NCBI RefSeq assembly: GCF_032268605.1
Contig: NZ_CP130318.1
Span: forward strand, 1,395,001 to 1,459,000
DNA from: Paenibacillus aurantius
Lineage (GTDB): Bacteria > Bacillota > Bacilli > Paenibacillales > NBRC-103111
Direction: 5' to 3'
DNA: 64,000 nt
Below, in pieces: positions 33,687 to 42,247 of the stretch (positions are counted from its first letter, which is position 1; each line of letters opens with the position of its first letter). Below the pieces are notes generated by a model. It made no database searches and was not told the origin of the DNA. It worked only from the letters and a program-made list of their open reading frames with translations. The position numbers were made by a program, and so were the translations under genes.

Positions 33687-34244
33687 ATGAAGCGGCTCCT
33701 TCTCGTTTTGCTTGTTCTTGTGCTGGCCGCGGCCGGTCTTGCCGCCGCGGCGGTCTGGTATGTCAGGCCAGCCGAAAGCCTGGATTTGGCTTACCGGGAA
33801 GTCGATTTTAACAGCAAATTCAAGGACCTCATCCGCAATCGGCAGTTTGCCGTGGAAATCACCGACAGCGAGCTGGAGAACCTGCTTAAGAAGCGGCTCA
33901 GCGAGAACCCTAATCTGGCTCCAGGGGTAACGGTGACGGGAGCGAGGCTCGAGCGGGACAAGGACATCGTCAACATCCATGTCAATCTGCTTTACCGCGG
34001 CAAGGTCAGAGCGGGGCTCGTTCTCCGCTATGACCTGAGCTGGCAATCCCCCAACCTGACGGCCGTGTTCCGGGGCGCTTCGGTGCGAGGGTTCACGATT
34101 CCCGAAGGGTGGCTTAATCCGGGGGATTTTAAGATTGGAGTGAATGAGCAGCTCCCTTCCGCCCTTGGGGTTAGGGAGATCGTGTTCGGGGACCGGGCCG
34201 TGACGGTTTGGCTGAAGCTCCGGAATCCTCTGTCTTCAGAGTGA
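33687..34244 (+). CDS. Membrane-anchored protein similar to YpmS (DUF2140-like)
   Basis: 185 residues. One N-terminal helix (residues 3-25, mostly L, V, A) anchors a soluble outside domain. Segments such as VEITDSELENLLKKRL and the beta pattern VTVTGARLERDKDIVNIHVNL resemble YpmS/DUF2140 proteins of Bacillales, whose function is unclear. The start lies 2 nt after the helicase stop, with GAAGGA within the end of that gene, so the two are likely co-transcribed. Confidence 0.7.
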   Translation: MKRLLLVLLVLVLAAAGLAAAAVWYVRPAESLDLAYREVDFNSKFKDLIRNRQFAVEITDSELENLLKKRLSENPNLAPGVTVTGARLERDKDIVNIHVNLLYRGKVRAGLVLRYDLSWQSPNLTAVFRGASVRGFTIPEGWLNPGDFKIGVNEQLPSALGVREIVFGDRAVTVWLKLRNPLSSE

Positions 34245-34263
34245 TAAAAAAGGGGGGATAAGG

Positions 34264-35694
34264 ATGGAGAAGGTTCAGATCCGCAGCAAGAAGCTGAATG
34301 CGGCCCTGTTTCAATTCGTCTTTCCTTTCTCGACCAAGCCGGACAGCCAGAAGGCTTTCAAGCTCCAGCTGGGGGAAGACGGATACCGGCCCTTTCGCTT
34401 AAGCGATATGGACCAGCAGGACCTTTATTACGGGGAGAAGTACCGGGTTTCCCACCGCACCATGGAACGGTACTATCTTCCCTTTACCGCGAATGTGCTT
34501 TTTCCCCATGAAGAGGATGCGGAGTCGTTCCAACGCTATTCGAAGTCGCTTGATCTGCATTGTCTGCTCAAAACGAAGTTCGTCAATATCCCTTTCCGCA
34601 TTCTGTCGGCGGATGTGATTCTCTGCCCTTTCGACCTGGGGTTTATTACGGTCCGGACCGAGATGACCGATTCTAGTGTGGACTTCACCGAAGCGCTGGA
34701 GTTTGCGAACCGGTTCCGGGTGCTCCAGGATATCGATGAGCAGGACGATATGACCTTCGTGGTGCATGAGGACAAAGAGTATGAAGAGGTTGAGGAGTTC
34801 ATTTTCAAGATTGTGGCGGCAAGCATTCTGCCGTTTCTCGATACCTCGCAGATGGAAGGCGCTTATTTCGAGACGATGCCTTTCTTTGTGGATGAGCGGA
34901 TGTACGTCCAATCCTTCTACGGTTTCGAGGAAGGGGAGGAGATTCATAAGGAGGATCTGTACCGGGCGGCCCGCATTGATGGAATGACGGAGAAGGGGGA
35001 CCCTTACCTCAGCGCCAGCAGTCCGGATTATATCGAATGGTACTGCCGGGACCATACGTACAACCGCTGGGCTCCTAATACGTTTTACGTAACCGACGAG
35101 AACTCGTTCAGCTGCCTGACGAACCTTCCGAAGGACAGGGCCGTGGGGATGGCCAACCAGATGTACGGGGAGTATTATTACGGGCTTCTGCTGAACCTCT
35201 TCCACAAAATCGTGCTGCTCAAGCTGTCGAACCGCTATTCCCAGGTACGGGTGGAGAAGAACAAAGAAGAGATCGAGGACCTGATCGGTTCGATCACCAT
35301 GTTCTCAGCCAAATATTTCTTCCTCGAGCTCGTTACGCAGTCGCAGGGAAGGGAGATCTTCATCCGGCTGCGGGACCGGTTCGGCAACAGCGAGCTCTAC
35401 CAGGATGTCAAGGAAACGCTGAACGACCTGTTCCAGTATATGGAGGAATTCTCCACGCGGCGGTCCAATTACCTGCTGATGATTCTCACCGTCTATACGG
35501 TCATCAGTGGAATTTACGGCATGAACCAGGTCATCGAGGACCTAAAGGGGAAGATCGACTGGAGCAAGCTTCTCGAGTATTCGGTGTTTGAATACATCGC
35601 GCTTGTGGTGGCCTTCTCGGGCATTATCGTCAGCTTCGGCTTGAGCATCAATGTGATCTACAAGTGGACCCGGGACAAGTGGAGAAGAGGCTAA
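34264..35694 (+). CDS. CorA-like membrane protein with divergent N-terminus
   Basis: 476 residues. A long soluble N-terminal part rich in charged residues is followed by two C-terminal helices (about 404-424 and 443-463). The first ends with IYGMNQ, the GMN signature at the pore entrance of the CorA Mg2+/Co2+ channel family. The helical stretch before it (QDVKETLNDLFQYMEEFSTRRSN, in parts) fits the CorA stalk. The first 300 residues do not resemble standard CorA domains, so substrate and function are open. AAGGGGGG precedes the ATG by 7-8 nt. It follows the YpmS-like gene by 19 nt and ends before a terminator. Confidence 0.65.
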   Translation: MEKVQIRSKKLNAALFQFVFPFSTKPDSQKAFKLQLGEDGYRPFRLSDMDQQDLYYGEKYRVSHRTMERYYLPFTANVLFPHEEDAESFQRYSKSLDLHCLLKTKFVNIPFRILSADVILCPFDLGFITVRTEMTDSSVDFTEALEFANRFRVLQDIDEQDDMTFVVHEDKEYEEVEEFIFKIVAASILPFLDTSQMEGAYFETMPFFVDERMYVQSFYGFEEGEEIHKEDLYRAARIDGMTEKGDPYLSASSPDYIEWYCRDHTYNRWAPNTFYVTDENSFSCLTNLPKDRAVGMANQMYGEYYYGLLLNLFHKIVLLKLSNRYSQVRVEKNKEEIEDLIGSITMFSAKYFFLELVTQSQGREIFIRLRDRFGNSELYQDVKETLNDLFQYMEEFSTRRSNYLLMILTVYTVISGIYGMNQVIEDLKGKIDWSKLLEYSVFEYIALVVAFSGIIVSFGLSINVIYKWTRDKWRRG

Positions 35695-35722
35695 ACCTGT
35701 AGGAGTCTCCATGGCCATTCCC

Positions 35723-35757
35723 AAAGAAAGCTTCGCCTAGCGGCGGGGCTTTCTTTA
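35723..35757 (+). terminator. Terminator after the CorA-like gene
   Basis: AAAGAAAGC (35723-35731) and GCTTTCTTT (35748-35756) form a 9-bp stem. Confidence 0.8.
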
Positions 35758-35800
35758 TTGACTCTATGATCTAACTGTTATATTCTATATATAACAGTTA
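35758..35800 (+). promoter_or_regulatory. Promoter and palindromic operator of the GntR-type regulator
   Basis: TTGACT (35758-35763), 17 bp, TATTCT (35781-35786). The -10 lies inside a perfect inverted repeat TAACTGTTATAT / ATATAACAGTTA (35772-35783 and 35789-35800). This layout suggests autorepression. Confidence 0.75.
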
Positions 35801-35817
35801 GAAGCGGTGGTGAGGAC

Positions 35818-36213
35818 ATGATCATCCGGCTCGATTTACAATCGGAGCTTCCGATCTATACGCAGCTCGTGCATCAGATTATCGAAGGCATAGCCGACGG
35901 ACGGTTGGCTCCCGGAGAGCCGCTGCCTTCGGTCCGCAGCCTGGCCGCCGATATTGGAATCAATCTTCATACGGTGAACAAAGCCTATTCGATTCTGAAG
36001 GCGGAGGGGTTCATTCAGGTTCACCGGCAGAAGGGCGTTGTCGTCCAGCCCGGCCCGATGCCCGGCCTAACGGAAGAATTCCGCAGCCGGCTGAAGGACC
36101 AGCTTCGTCCCCTCGCGGCCGAAGCGGTTAGCCGGGGGATGGAAGAGGAGGAATTCTTCCGGCTGGTCCGGGAAACCTTCGGGGCTTTGACACGGAATAA
36201 GGGGGAAGGCTGA
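35818..36213 (+). CDS. GntR-family transcriptional regulator, YtrA type
   Basis: 131 residues. The winged helix (residues 5-75) has QLVHQIIEGIADGRLAPGE, LPSVRSLAADIGINLHTVNK and FIQVHRQKGVVV. A short helical C-terminus without a ligand-binding domain marks the YtrA subgroup. These regulators usually repress their own operon and neighbouring membrane or ABC genes. The perfect palindrome in its promoter is the likely site. Its stop codon overlaps the start of the DUF1648 gene. Confidence 0.92.
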   Translation: MIIRLDLQSELPIYTQLVHQIIEGIADGRLAPGEPLPSVRSLAADIGINLHTVNKAYSILKAEGFIQVHRQKGVVVQPGPMPGLTEEFRSRLKDQLRPLAAEAVSRGMEEEEFFRLVRETFGALTRNKGEG

Positions 36214-37307
36214 TGGACGGAATTTATTTCTATGGGATGCTGGCCGTGGTATGGGTGATAACTGTGGGCATATCGGCCCTGGTTCCCTATCTGTCCCGAA
36301 GACCGGTCTCTTTCGGAGTTGCTCTTCCGCCTGAGCGGTATGGGGACGAGGAGGTCCGCCGGCAGCGTCTGCGCTATATGGGGCAGTCTGTTCTGGCTGG
36401 CATTTTGCTTGGAATAGGGGCGGGGATCCTGTCGGCCTGGGTAGACCGGGACGGCGCGGCTCTCTGGCATGCGGCGCTGCTCCTCGTCTATTCGGCGGTC
36501 ACTCTGCTTCTCTTCCTGCAGGCACGAAGCCGGCTGAAGCGGCTTAAGGAGGAACGGGACTGGACGGTTCCCACCGCTCGGTATGTGGCCGTCGATACGG
36601 CGTTTCACCGGCAGCGCTCCACCCCGGGGTGGGGCTGGTATGTGCTGCCCCTGTTGATTCTTGCCGCGAGCGCCGGAACCGCCGCCTGGTACTACCCTAC
36701 CCTTCCCGATGTCCTGAATGTTCACTACAACGGGGCGGGGGAAGTGGACCGGACGGCGCCGAAATCCATCGGTCTTATCTTTACACCGAGCCTTATTTCG
36801 CTCCTTGTCACGGGGCTTCTCGCCGTAGCGGGGGGAGCCGTCACCCGGAGTAAGCAGGAGCTGAACCCCTCGGACCCGGAAGGGTCCCGGGAAAGAAGCC
36901 TGGCTTACCGGAGAGCCGGTTCGCTCTTCCTCCTGATGCTGGCCGTGCCGGTCAATCTGCTGTTCGGACTCATTCAGCTCGGGCTGGCCGGCCTCCTCGG
37001 GGTGCGTGTTGTGGAGGCGGGAGCCATCGGCCTGACTCTGCTCATCCTCGCCGTTTCCATCCTGTACGCCGTTCGAATGAGCAAGCTCAATCTCCGGGAG
37101 CCGGGCTTCCTGTTGAAGGATGACGATTCTCACTGGAAGGGCGGCTTGTTCTACTATAACCCGGACGATGCGGCGATTCTGGTCGAGAAGCGGGTCGGCC
37201 TGGGCTGGACCTTGAATTACGCCCATACGATCAGCTGGCTTCTTACCCTCGCTCCTTTTCTGCTGACCGCCATTATCGTCGCGACAGCAGTGTTCGCGGG
37301 CGGATAA
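36213..37307 (+). CDS. DUF1648 domain membrane protein
   Basis: 364 residues with about eight hydrophobic helices. The DUF1648 segment is visible near residues 165-200 (DVLNVHYNGAGEVDRTAPKS) after a helix. Function unknown; such proteins are often paired with YtrA-type regulators, as here, where it starts one base into the regulator stop codon (TGATG). It is probably controlled by that regulator. Confidence 0.85.
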   Translation: MDGIYFYGMLAVVWVITVGISALVPYLSRRPVSFGVALPPERYGDEEVRRQRLRYMGQSVLAGILLGIGAGILSAWVDRDGAALWHAALLLVYSAVTLLLFLQARSRLKRLKEERDWTVPTARYVAVDTAFHRQRSTPGWGWYVLPLLILAASAGTAAWYYPTLPDVLNVHYNGAGEVDRTAPKSIGLIFTPSLISLLVTGLLAVAGGAVTRSKQELNPSDPEGSRERSLAYRRAGSLFLLMLAVPVNLLFGLIQLGLAGLLGVRVVEAGAIGLTLLILAVSILYAVRMSKLNLREPGFLLKDDDSHWKGGLFYYNPDDAAILVEKRVGLGWTLNYAHTISWLLTLAPFLLTAIIVATAVFAGG

Positions 37308-37334
37308 GAGGCAGGCCTGACGGGAACCGGGACC

Positions 37335-37385
37335 GAAGACAAGAAAGAGGAGAGAAGCCGCCGGCTTCACTCCTCTTTCGTCTTC
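37335..37385. terminator. Long hairpin between convergent genes
   Basis: GAAGAC...GAAAGAGGAG...GAAGCCG pairs with CGGCTTC...CTCCTCTTTC...GTCTTC. It spans the end of the small membrane protein gene and may serve both strands. Confidence 0.6.
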
Positions 37386-37543
37386 TTGTTTTCTTTCTTG
37401 CGACGGTCCGCCAAAGTCAGGCCGACGGCCCGGCCCAGGCCCACGAGCAGGAACAGCGCTACGATAACGACGATCGAATAGGTCATGATCTGGGCGAGCA
37501 CCGGATGGCTGACCGGGTTGGTGTCTTCCGCCATAAGGAACAT
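37367..37543 (-). CDS. Small single-helix membrane protein
   Basis: 58 residues, MFLMAEDTN at the start, then one hydrophobic helix (about residues 17-36, QIMTYSIVVIVALFLLVGLG) and a strongly basic, lysine-rich tail (RRKKENKKTK). GGGAGGA stands 6 nt before the ATG at 37543; a longer frame upstream lacks a ribosome site. Function unknown. Confidence 0.6.
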   Translation of the reverse strand: MFLMAEDTNPVSHPVLAQIMTYSIVVIVALFLLVGLGRAVGLTLADRRKKENKKTKEE

Positions 37544-37682
37544 GCGGCTTCCTCCCTGGTAAGTGACTGCTCCTATCATAGCAGATGGAGGAGCGGTTGC
37601 CCAACCTGGCGGACCCCCTGGGTAATGGCCGCGGGCTGCGGGGAGGGCTGGCAGGAGGAGACGGCACAAGCGGCGCCGGGGT

Positions 37683-37777
37683 TAGTGCCTTATCCGCAAA
37701 TGAAGTTCTGCTTCCTTATGGATTAGCGTGCGCCTGCTGAGGCTTCTTCACCAACAAAGTTGCCGGATAAGGCACTA
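37683..37777. repeat. Widely spaced 14-bp inverted repeat
   Basis: TAGTGCCTTATCCG (37683-37696) and CGGATAAGGCACTA (37764-37777) are perfect complements 67 bp apart. The right arm overlaps the stop codon of the WYL regulator. No T tract is present, so a normal terminator is unlikely. Confidence 0.6.
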
Positions 37778-38752
37778 GAGCGGTTCTTCCGTCCGGTAAT
37801 GGGCGGCCAGCTCCTCCGCCAGGGCCAGCTGCTTCTCCCGCAGCCTGGCCGGCTCGACGACCCGGATAGAAGTCCCGAAGGACAGGAGGACATACGGCAG
37901 GTACCGAAGAATGGACGACGCTTCCACGCGGAAGCGGAGCTCCTCCGCCGAGCATTCCTCCAGTGCGGGCGCGATCAGGTGGTGGCGGCTCAGGTCGGTT
38001 AGAGCCTGGGCCTGTCCCCGCACCCGGATCAGGATGCGTTCGCTTCCGTCGTCCTCCTCCGGCATCAAGCTCTTCATCAGAAAGGTTCTGGCCGAGAAGT
38101 TCTCCGGCCTCCGGAAGGTTTCCTCCGTGCGGAGCAGGCATCGGACACGGTCGGCGCGGAAGCTGCGAATCTCGCTGCGGAGGTGGCAGTAGGCCACGAT
38201 ATACCACCTGCCCTTCCAGTAGACGAGTCCATAGGGATCAATCAAGCGTGTCGTAGGAGAAGACTCTCCGAAGCCCTTGTGGTACTCTAGTTGGAGGGAG
38301 AGGCCGTCGGCCGCACCTGTTTCCAGCTCCTGAAGGACGCCGGCGAGAGCGGCATTCGGAAGGGAAGGAATCACCTCAAGCCCTTCCTCGTGCCGGGATA
38401 TCCGGCTCTTCTGCTCCGGGTTCGTGTAACGTCTCAGCTTATCGACCGCGCGATCGAGCGCTTCCCCGAACGGATAACCGGCCTCGCCGGCGAACTTGGC
38501 GGCATGGATCAAAGCCTTCTGTTCCTCCAGGTCGAAGAACAGGGGCGCCGCCGTGAAGGACTGCAGCAGGCTGTAGCCCCCGTTATGGCCGGGGTCGGAT
38601 AGAATGGGCACTCCGCTTGCACAGAGGGCGTCGATATACCGGTAGACGGTCCGGATATGAATCTCCAGCTCTTCGGCGATGCGCTGAGCGGTCACGCGTT
38701 GGCCGGTCTTAAGCATCCAGAGAATCGCAAGCATATTATCCGCTTTGGACAT
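37775..38752 (-). CDS. WYL-domain transcriptional regulator (YafY type)
   Basis: 325 residues. An N-terminal helix-turn-helix (MLAILWMLKTGQRVTAQRIA, then ELEIHIRTVYRYIDALC) is followed by a WYL domain (LVYWKGRWYIVAYCHLRSEI and RSFRADRV) and a C-terminal WCX part. WYL regulators sense ligands or nucleic acids through the WYL fold and control diverse genes. AAGGAAA precedes the ATG. It is divergent from a VanY-type gene. Confidence 0.9.
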   Translation of the reverse strand: MSKADNMLAILWMLKTGQRVTAQRIAEELEIHIRTVYRYIDALCASGVPILSDPGHNGGYSLLQSFTAAPLFFDLEEQKALIHAAKFAGEAGYPFGEALDRAVDKLRRYTNPEQKSRISRHEEGLEVIPSLPNAALAGVLQELETGAADGLSLQLEYHKGFGESSPTTRLIDPYGLVYWKGRWYIVAYCHLRSEIRSFRADRVRCLLRTEETFRRPENFSARTFLMKSLMPEEDDGSERILIRVRGQAQALTDLSRHHLIAPALEECSAEELRFRVEASSILRYLPYVLLSFGTSIRVVEPARLREKQLALAEELAAHYRTEEPL

Positions 38753-38791
38753 GGGAGGGAATTTCCTTTCCTTCTTCTTAACCGTGTGGGT

Positions 38792-38797
38792 ATAATT
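38792..38797 (+). promoter_or_regulatory. Likely -10 of the carboxypeptidase gene
   Basis: TATAAT, about 85 nt upstream of the start. The -35 region (TTTCCT at a suitable distance) is weak. Confidence 0.4.
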
Positions 38798-38881
38798 TTA
38801 GGGGGATTCCCGGAAACATTCAATGGCCTCATTCCGTCTAGAGCTACATAACAGAAGAATTTATCAGGAGGATTTCAAATC

Positions 38882-39802
38882 ATGATGACACATTCCCGCA
38901 AAATACAAGCTTTCCTGCTGGCGGCTGGGCTTACCGCCGTGCTCGCCGGCTGTGAGAAGGATGCTGCCGGTCCGGCTCCGACGGCCTCCGCCTCGGCGTC
39001 GGCGAATCCGAGCGGTTCGCCGCAGGTCTCGCCTTCCCCCGCGCCGGCTTCCTCAACGTCCACACCCGGTTCTTCCGCCCCGGCTTCTCCGGCTGGCGAA
39101 ACCAAACCTTCGGCTTCGCCAACGGCCGGGCCAACCGCTTCCCCGACCGGCAAGCCTACGGCAAAGCCCACGGACAAACCGTCCGACAAGCCGGCACCGG
39201 AAGGAACCGTCACGGCGAAGCCGGACTCCATTGCCGTGCTCATCAACAAGCAGAGCTCGCTGCCTGACGGTTACCGGCCTCCCGATCTCGTGGAGCCGAA
39301 CGTTCCTTTCATCTTTAAGGAGAAGAACGAGAAGCGGCTGATGCGCAAGGAGGCGGCCGGGGCGCTCGAGAAGCTTTTTGCCGGGGCCCGCAAGGACGGG
39401 GTGCTTCTGGGGGGTGTCTCGGGTTTCCGCTCCTATGAGACCCAGACGGTCCTCTTCAACAATTACGTGAAGCAGCACGGGGAAGCGGAGGCCCGCAAAT
39501 TCAGCGCGTTCCCCGGCCAGAGCGAGCACCAGACGGGGCTCTCGATCGACGTCTCGGGCAGCACCGGGAAGTGCGCCGCGGAAGACTGCTTCGGCGGCAC
39601 CAAGGAAGCCGATTGGCTGGCGGCCCATGCCCAGGACTACGGCTTCATCATCCGTTACCCGAAAGGAAAAGAGGCCATCACCGGCTACCAGTACGAGCCT
39701 TGGCACATCCGGTACGTGGGCACGACCATTGCCCGGGAAATCACCGCGAAGGGCATAACGCTGGAAGAATATTACGGAGCGGCGGTTCCGGTAACCAAAT
39801 AA
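38882..39802 (+). CDS. D-alanyl-D-alanine carboxypeptidase, VanY-like lipoprotein (peptidase M15B)
   Basis: 306 residues. The signal sequence ends in the lipobox LAGC. A low-complexity linker rich in Pro, Ser, Ala, Thr (about residues 30-110) spaces the enzyme from the membrane. The catalytic domain has GFRSYETQ, the metal motif SEHQTGLSIDVS (His and Asp ligands) and EPWHIRYVG (Glu and His). It trims D-Ala from peptidoglycan stem peptides at the cell surface. CAGGAGG lies 10 nt before the first ATG; a second ATG follows at once. It is divergent from the WYL regulator and is followed by a terminator. Confidence 0.93.
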   Translation: MMTHSRKIQAFLLAAGLTAVLAGCEKDAAGPAPTASASASANPSGSPQVSPSPAPASSTSTPGSSAPASPAGETKPSASPTAGPTASPTGKPTAKPTDKPSDKPAPEGTVTAKPDSIAVLINKQSSLPDGYRPPDLVEPNVPFIFKEKNEKRLMRKEAAGALEKLFAGARKDGVLLGGVSGFRSYETQTVLFNNYVKQHGEAEARKFSAFPGQSEHQTGLSIDVSGSTGKCAAEDCFGGTKEADWLAAHAQDYGFIIRYPKGKEAITGYQYEPWHIRYVGTTIAREITAKGITLEEYYGAAVPVTK

Positions 39803-39826
39803 CGCGCGCTCCACTAGGAGACGATG

Positions 39827-39861
39827 CCTGAGACTGTTTAGCAGACAGCCTCAGGTTTTTT
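39827..39861 (+). terminator. Terminator after the carboxypeptidase gene
   Basis: CCTGAGACTGT and ACAGCCTCAGG form a stem (one mismatch) followed by six T residues. Confidence 0.88.
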
Positions 39862-40060
39862 ATATGGAAAAAAATTCATGGAGGGGAGAAGGAAACCGTC
39901 TGAATTTGTCGAATACGTAGGAAAAAGGGCTTTGAAATAGGTCCTTAAGACTATACGTGCCTATCTACAGCTTGGTTTTGCGAATGGACTGGACCCCCTG
40001 TTCCTTCCACGACACCGTAAGACCGGAACCCGCACAAAAAGGCACCAGGGAGACAGAAGA

Positions 40061-41761
40061 ATGAAGTTAACCGCCAAAATGCTGCTGATGTTCGCCGTTC
40101 TGATTTTGCTTGCCATGTCGGCTTCCTTGACCGGAATCGTAAGCCTGGGGCTGGCCGATAGGGATAGCCGCCATCTGGCCGAAGAAGACGTTGCCTTTCT
40201 ATCCCAATATAAGAACATTTACGCCCAAGGGCTCCAACGGGGACAGGCGGTGCGGAACCTGCTCCTGAATCCGAACGATGCCAAGGCGATGGATAATTTC
40301 AATAACGCGGTGAAGGATTCGGAAGCCCTGTTCGAGACGCTCCGGTCCCTTTCCTCCGAGCACGGACTCGATCCCGCCGAGATTGAGGCTTTGAATGTCT
40401 TGTCCAAGAAGGATGTCGAGCTCCAGAGAAAAGCGGTCGGCCTCGCCTTGACCGATTCCAAAGGAGCGCTCAAGGTCATAGTGGAAGAGGAAACTCCCGT
40501 TTGGCGGGAGATGAAGGACCGGTATTTTGCCACGGAGCAGAAGGTAGATGAGCTGTTCGCGGCTAGTGCCGCGGAGCTGAAGGAAGGGATCCGGACCAGC
40601 ACGGAGATTCTATACGGGATCGTGGTTCTGTTCCTGGTGTGCAGCGGCGGCATTCTCTGGTACATGAACCGATCCATCACCCGGCCTGTCCTTCAGGCCA
40701 GCCGTCAGGTTGGCGAGATCGCGAAAGGGAATCTAGCGGTTGCCCTGCTGCCGGCCGTCCGTAAGGACGAGCTCGGCGGGCTGGCCCGATCCCTTAACGA
40801 AATGGTGGCCCAGCTGCAGGGACTGGTCGGAGGAATTAAGCTGACCTCCGAGCAGCTGGCGTCCTCCTCCGAAGCACTTTCCGTGATTTCGGATGAAACG
40901 ACCCGGGCGGGACGGCAGGTGACCTCCTCGATCGAGCAGCTGGCCGGGGGAACCGAGACCCAGCTGTACGGCGTGCAGGAAGCGACCCGTGCGATGGAGG
41001 AGCTCGCGACCGCCGTCCAGCGGATTGCCGAGTCGTCCGCCGAAGCGGCGGAGCGGGCCTCTGCCACCGCACGGGAAGCGCAGACCGGACAGCAGGCTCT
41101 GCATGGAGCCGATGCCCAGATGGAGGCGATCCGGGACTCCGTAGGCCGGACCGCCGAAGAAATCGGCTCGCTGCGCCTGCGTTCGGAAGAGATCGGCGAG
41201 ATCATCGGAGTCATCAAGGAGATCTCCGGGCAGACCCAGCTGCTCGCGCTGAACGCTTCGATCGAAGCCGCCCGCGCGGGGGACGCGGGCCGGGGCTTCG
41301 CCGTGGTAGCCGGCGAGGTGAAGAAGCTCGCCCTGCAGTCGGAAGCCTCGGCGGGCAAGATCGAAGCGCTGGTTTCCGGCCTTCAGCAGGCCACCGGCCG
41401 GGCCGTCCAAGCGATGGAGCGGGGCAAAGCGGAGGTGGAGAAAGGGCGCTCCGTCATGAACGAGGCGGGGGAAGCCCTCCACTCCATTCTGACGGAGACG
41501 GGCGAGGTGGCCGGCCAGATTCAGGAAATATCCGCGGCTGCCGAGCAGATGTCGGCCGGCACGGAGCAAATCTCCGCCTCGATGGAGGAAATGTCGCGCA
41601 TTTCCGGAGATTCGGCGGCGGAGTCGCAGAACGCAGCCGCGGCCGCGGAAGAGCAGCTCGCCTCGATGGAGGAGATCGCGGACTCGGCCCGCGCCCTGAA
41701 GGAATCGGCAGGAAGGCTGCGGTCTATGACCGAGGCGTTCCAGGGCGAGGCCCGGGATTAA
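40061..41761 (+). CDS. Methyl-accepting chemotaxis protein
   Basis: 566 residues. One helix at residues 5-27, a four-helix-bundle-type sensor domain, a second helix near 188-207 ([17 protein letters not shown]), HAMP, and a long coiled-coil signalling domain. Its hairpin tip is close to the consensus: [20 protein letters not shown] then [15 protein letters not shown]. It reports an external stimulus to CheA/CheW. GGGAGA precedes the ATG. The ligand cannot be inferred; no transporter gene is adjacent. Confidence 0.94.
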   Translation: MKLTAKMLLMFAVLILLAMSASLTGIVSLGLADRDSRHLAEEDVAFLSQYKNIYAQGLQRGQAVRNLLLNPNDAKAMDNFNNAVKDSEALFETLRSLSSEHGLDPAEIEALNVLSKKDVELQRKAVGLALTDSKGALKVIVEEETPVWREMKDRYFATEQKVDELFAASAAELKEGIRTSTEILYGIVVLFLVCSGGILWYMNRSITRPVLQASRQVGEIAKGNLAVALLPAVRKDELGGLARSLNEMVAQLQGLVGGIKLTSEQLASSSEALSVISDETTRAGRQVTSSIEQLAGGTETQLYGVQEATRAMEELATAVQRIAESSAEAAERASATAREAQTGQQALHGADAQMEAIRDSVGRTAEEIGSLRLRSEEIGEIIGVIKEISGQTQLLALNASIEAARAGDAGRGFAVVAGEVKKLALQSEASAGKIEALVSGLQQATGRAVQAMERGKAEVEKGRSVMNEAGEALHSILTETGEVAGQIQEISAAAEQMSAGTEQISASMEEMSRISGDSAAESQNAAAAAEEQLASMEEIADSARALKESAGRLRSMTEAFQGEARD

Positions 41762-42247
41762 CACGATACCCCGGAAAGGAAGCTGGGAGTGCTTTATCGG
41801 GGAGTGTTGTCTGCTTTCCTATGGAATTTCGTGGGCGACCAGCGGTTTTCCCGCCATCAACGTTACCGGTTAAGGCACTGGTTACCAATGACCTGTGAGA
41901 GGGACACTTTGTAAAAAGTGCCGATCTTGCGGGTCATTTGCGTTTTAACTGTGTGGATATTGTCGGTACCACGTGTTGGCTATTCCGGTCTTTCCTTGCG
42001 CCGGTGCCGACGGTACGCCGACCATGCGCCCCAGGCTGCCCCGCAGACGGCGAAGAGGGGGATGTTAACGGGTCCCCGTTCTGCAAGCGGACACCGTCCG
42101 GGACTCGGCTCCGCCGTCTTTTTTGCCGTTAACGGGGCAAGAACGGATAAAACCTTTTTCTCCTATTGCCGGGGGGCGGCATGAGGTGCTACCATTCCTT
42201 TATGTCCATTACCAAATTAGACCAGAACGAGCAAAAGGAGGGATGTC
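41762..42247 (+). other. Long structured leader region upstream of the ABC exporter operon
   Basis: 486 bp without a credible gene. AATGACC (41885-41891) pairs with GGTCATT around an inner CACTTT/AAAGTG hairpin. Further down AGACGGCG (42045-42052) pairs with CGCCGTCT (42112-42119), enclosing AACGGG/CCCGTT and CGGAC/GTCCG hairpins and followed by six T residues. GTTAACGGGG repeats after the T run and could pair alternatively. The region may attenuate the ABC operon. Confidence 0.5.
42045..42124 (+). terminator. Branched terminator-like structure before the ABC exporter genes
   Basis: An 8-bp closing stem (42045-42052 with 42112-42119), two inner hairpins (42067-42080 and 42088-42100) and a six-T run. 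It lies about 125 nt before the first ABC gene. Confidence 0.6.

Noticed and set aside
37544-37669. Upstream extension of the small membrane protein gene
   Set aside because: The clear GGGAGGA site fixes the start at 37543; the extension is Pro/Ala-rich and would add an unrelated stretch.
41918-42184. 88-codon open frame in the exporter leader
   Set aside because: It runs through the branched terminator structure, lacks a good ribosome site and has an implausible composition. A short leader peptide cannot be excluded.
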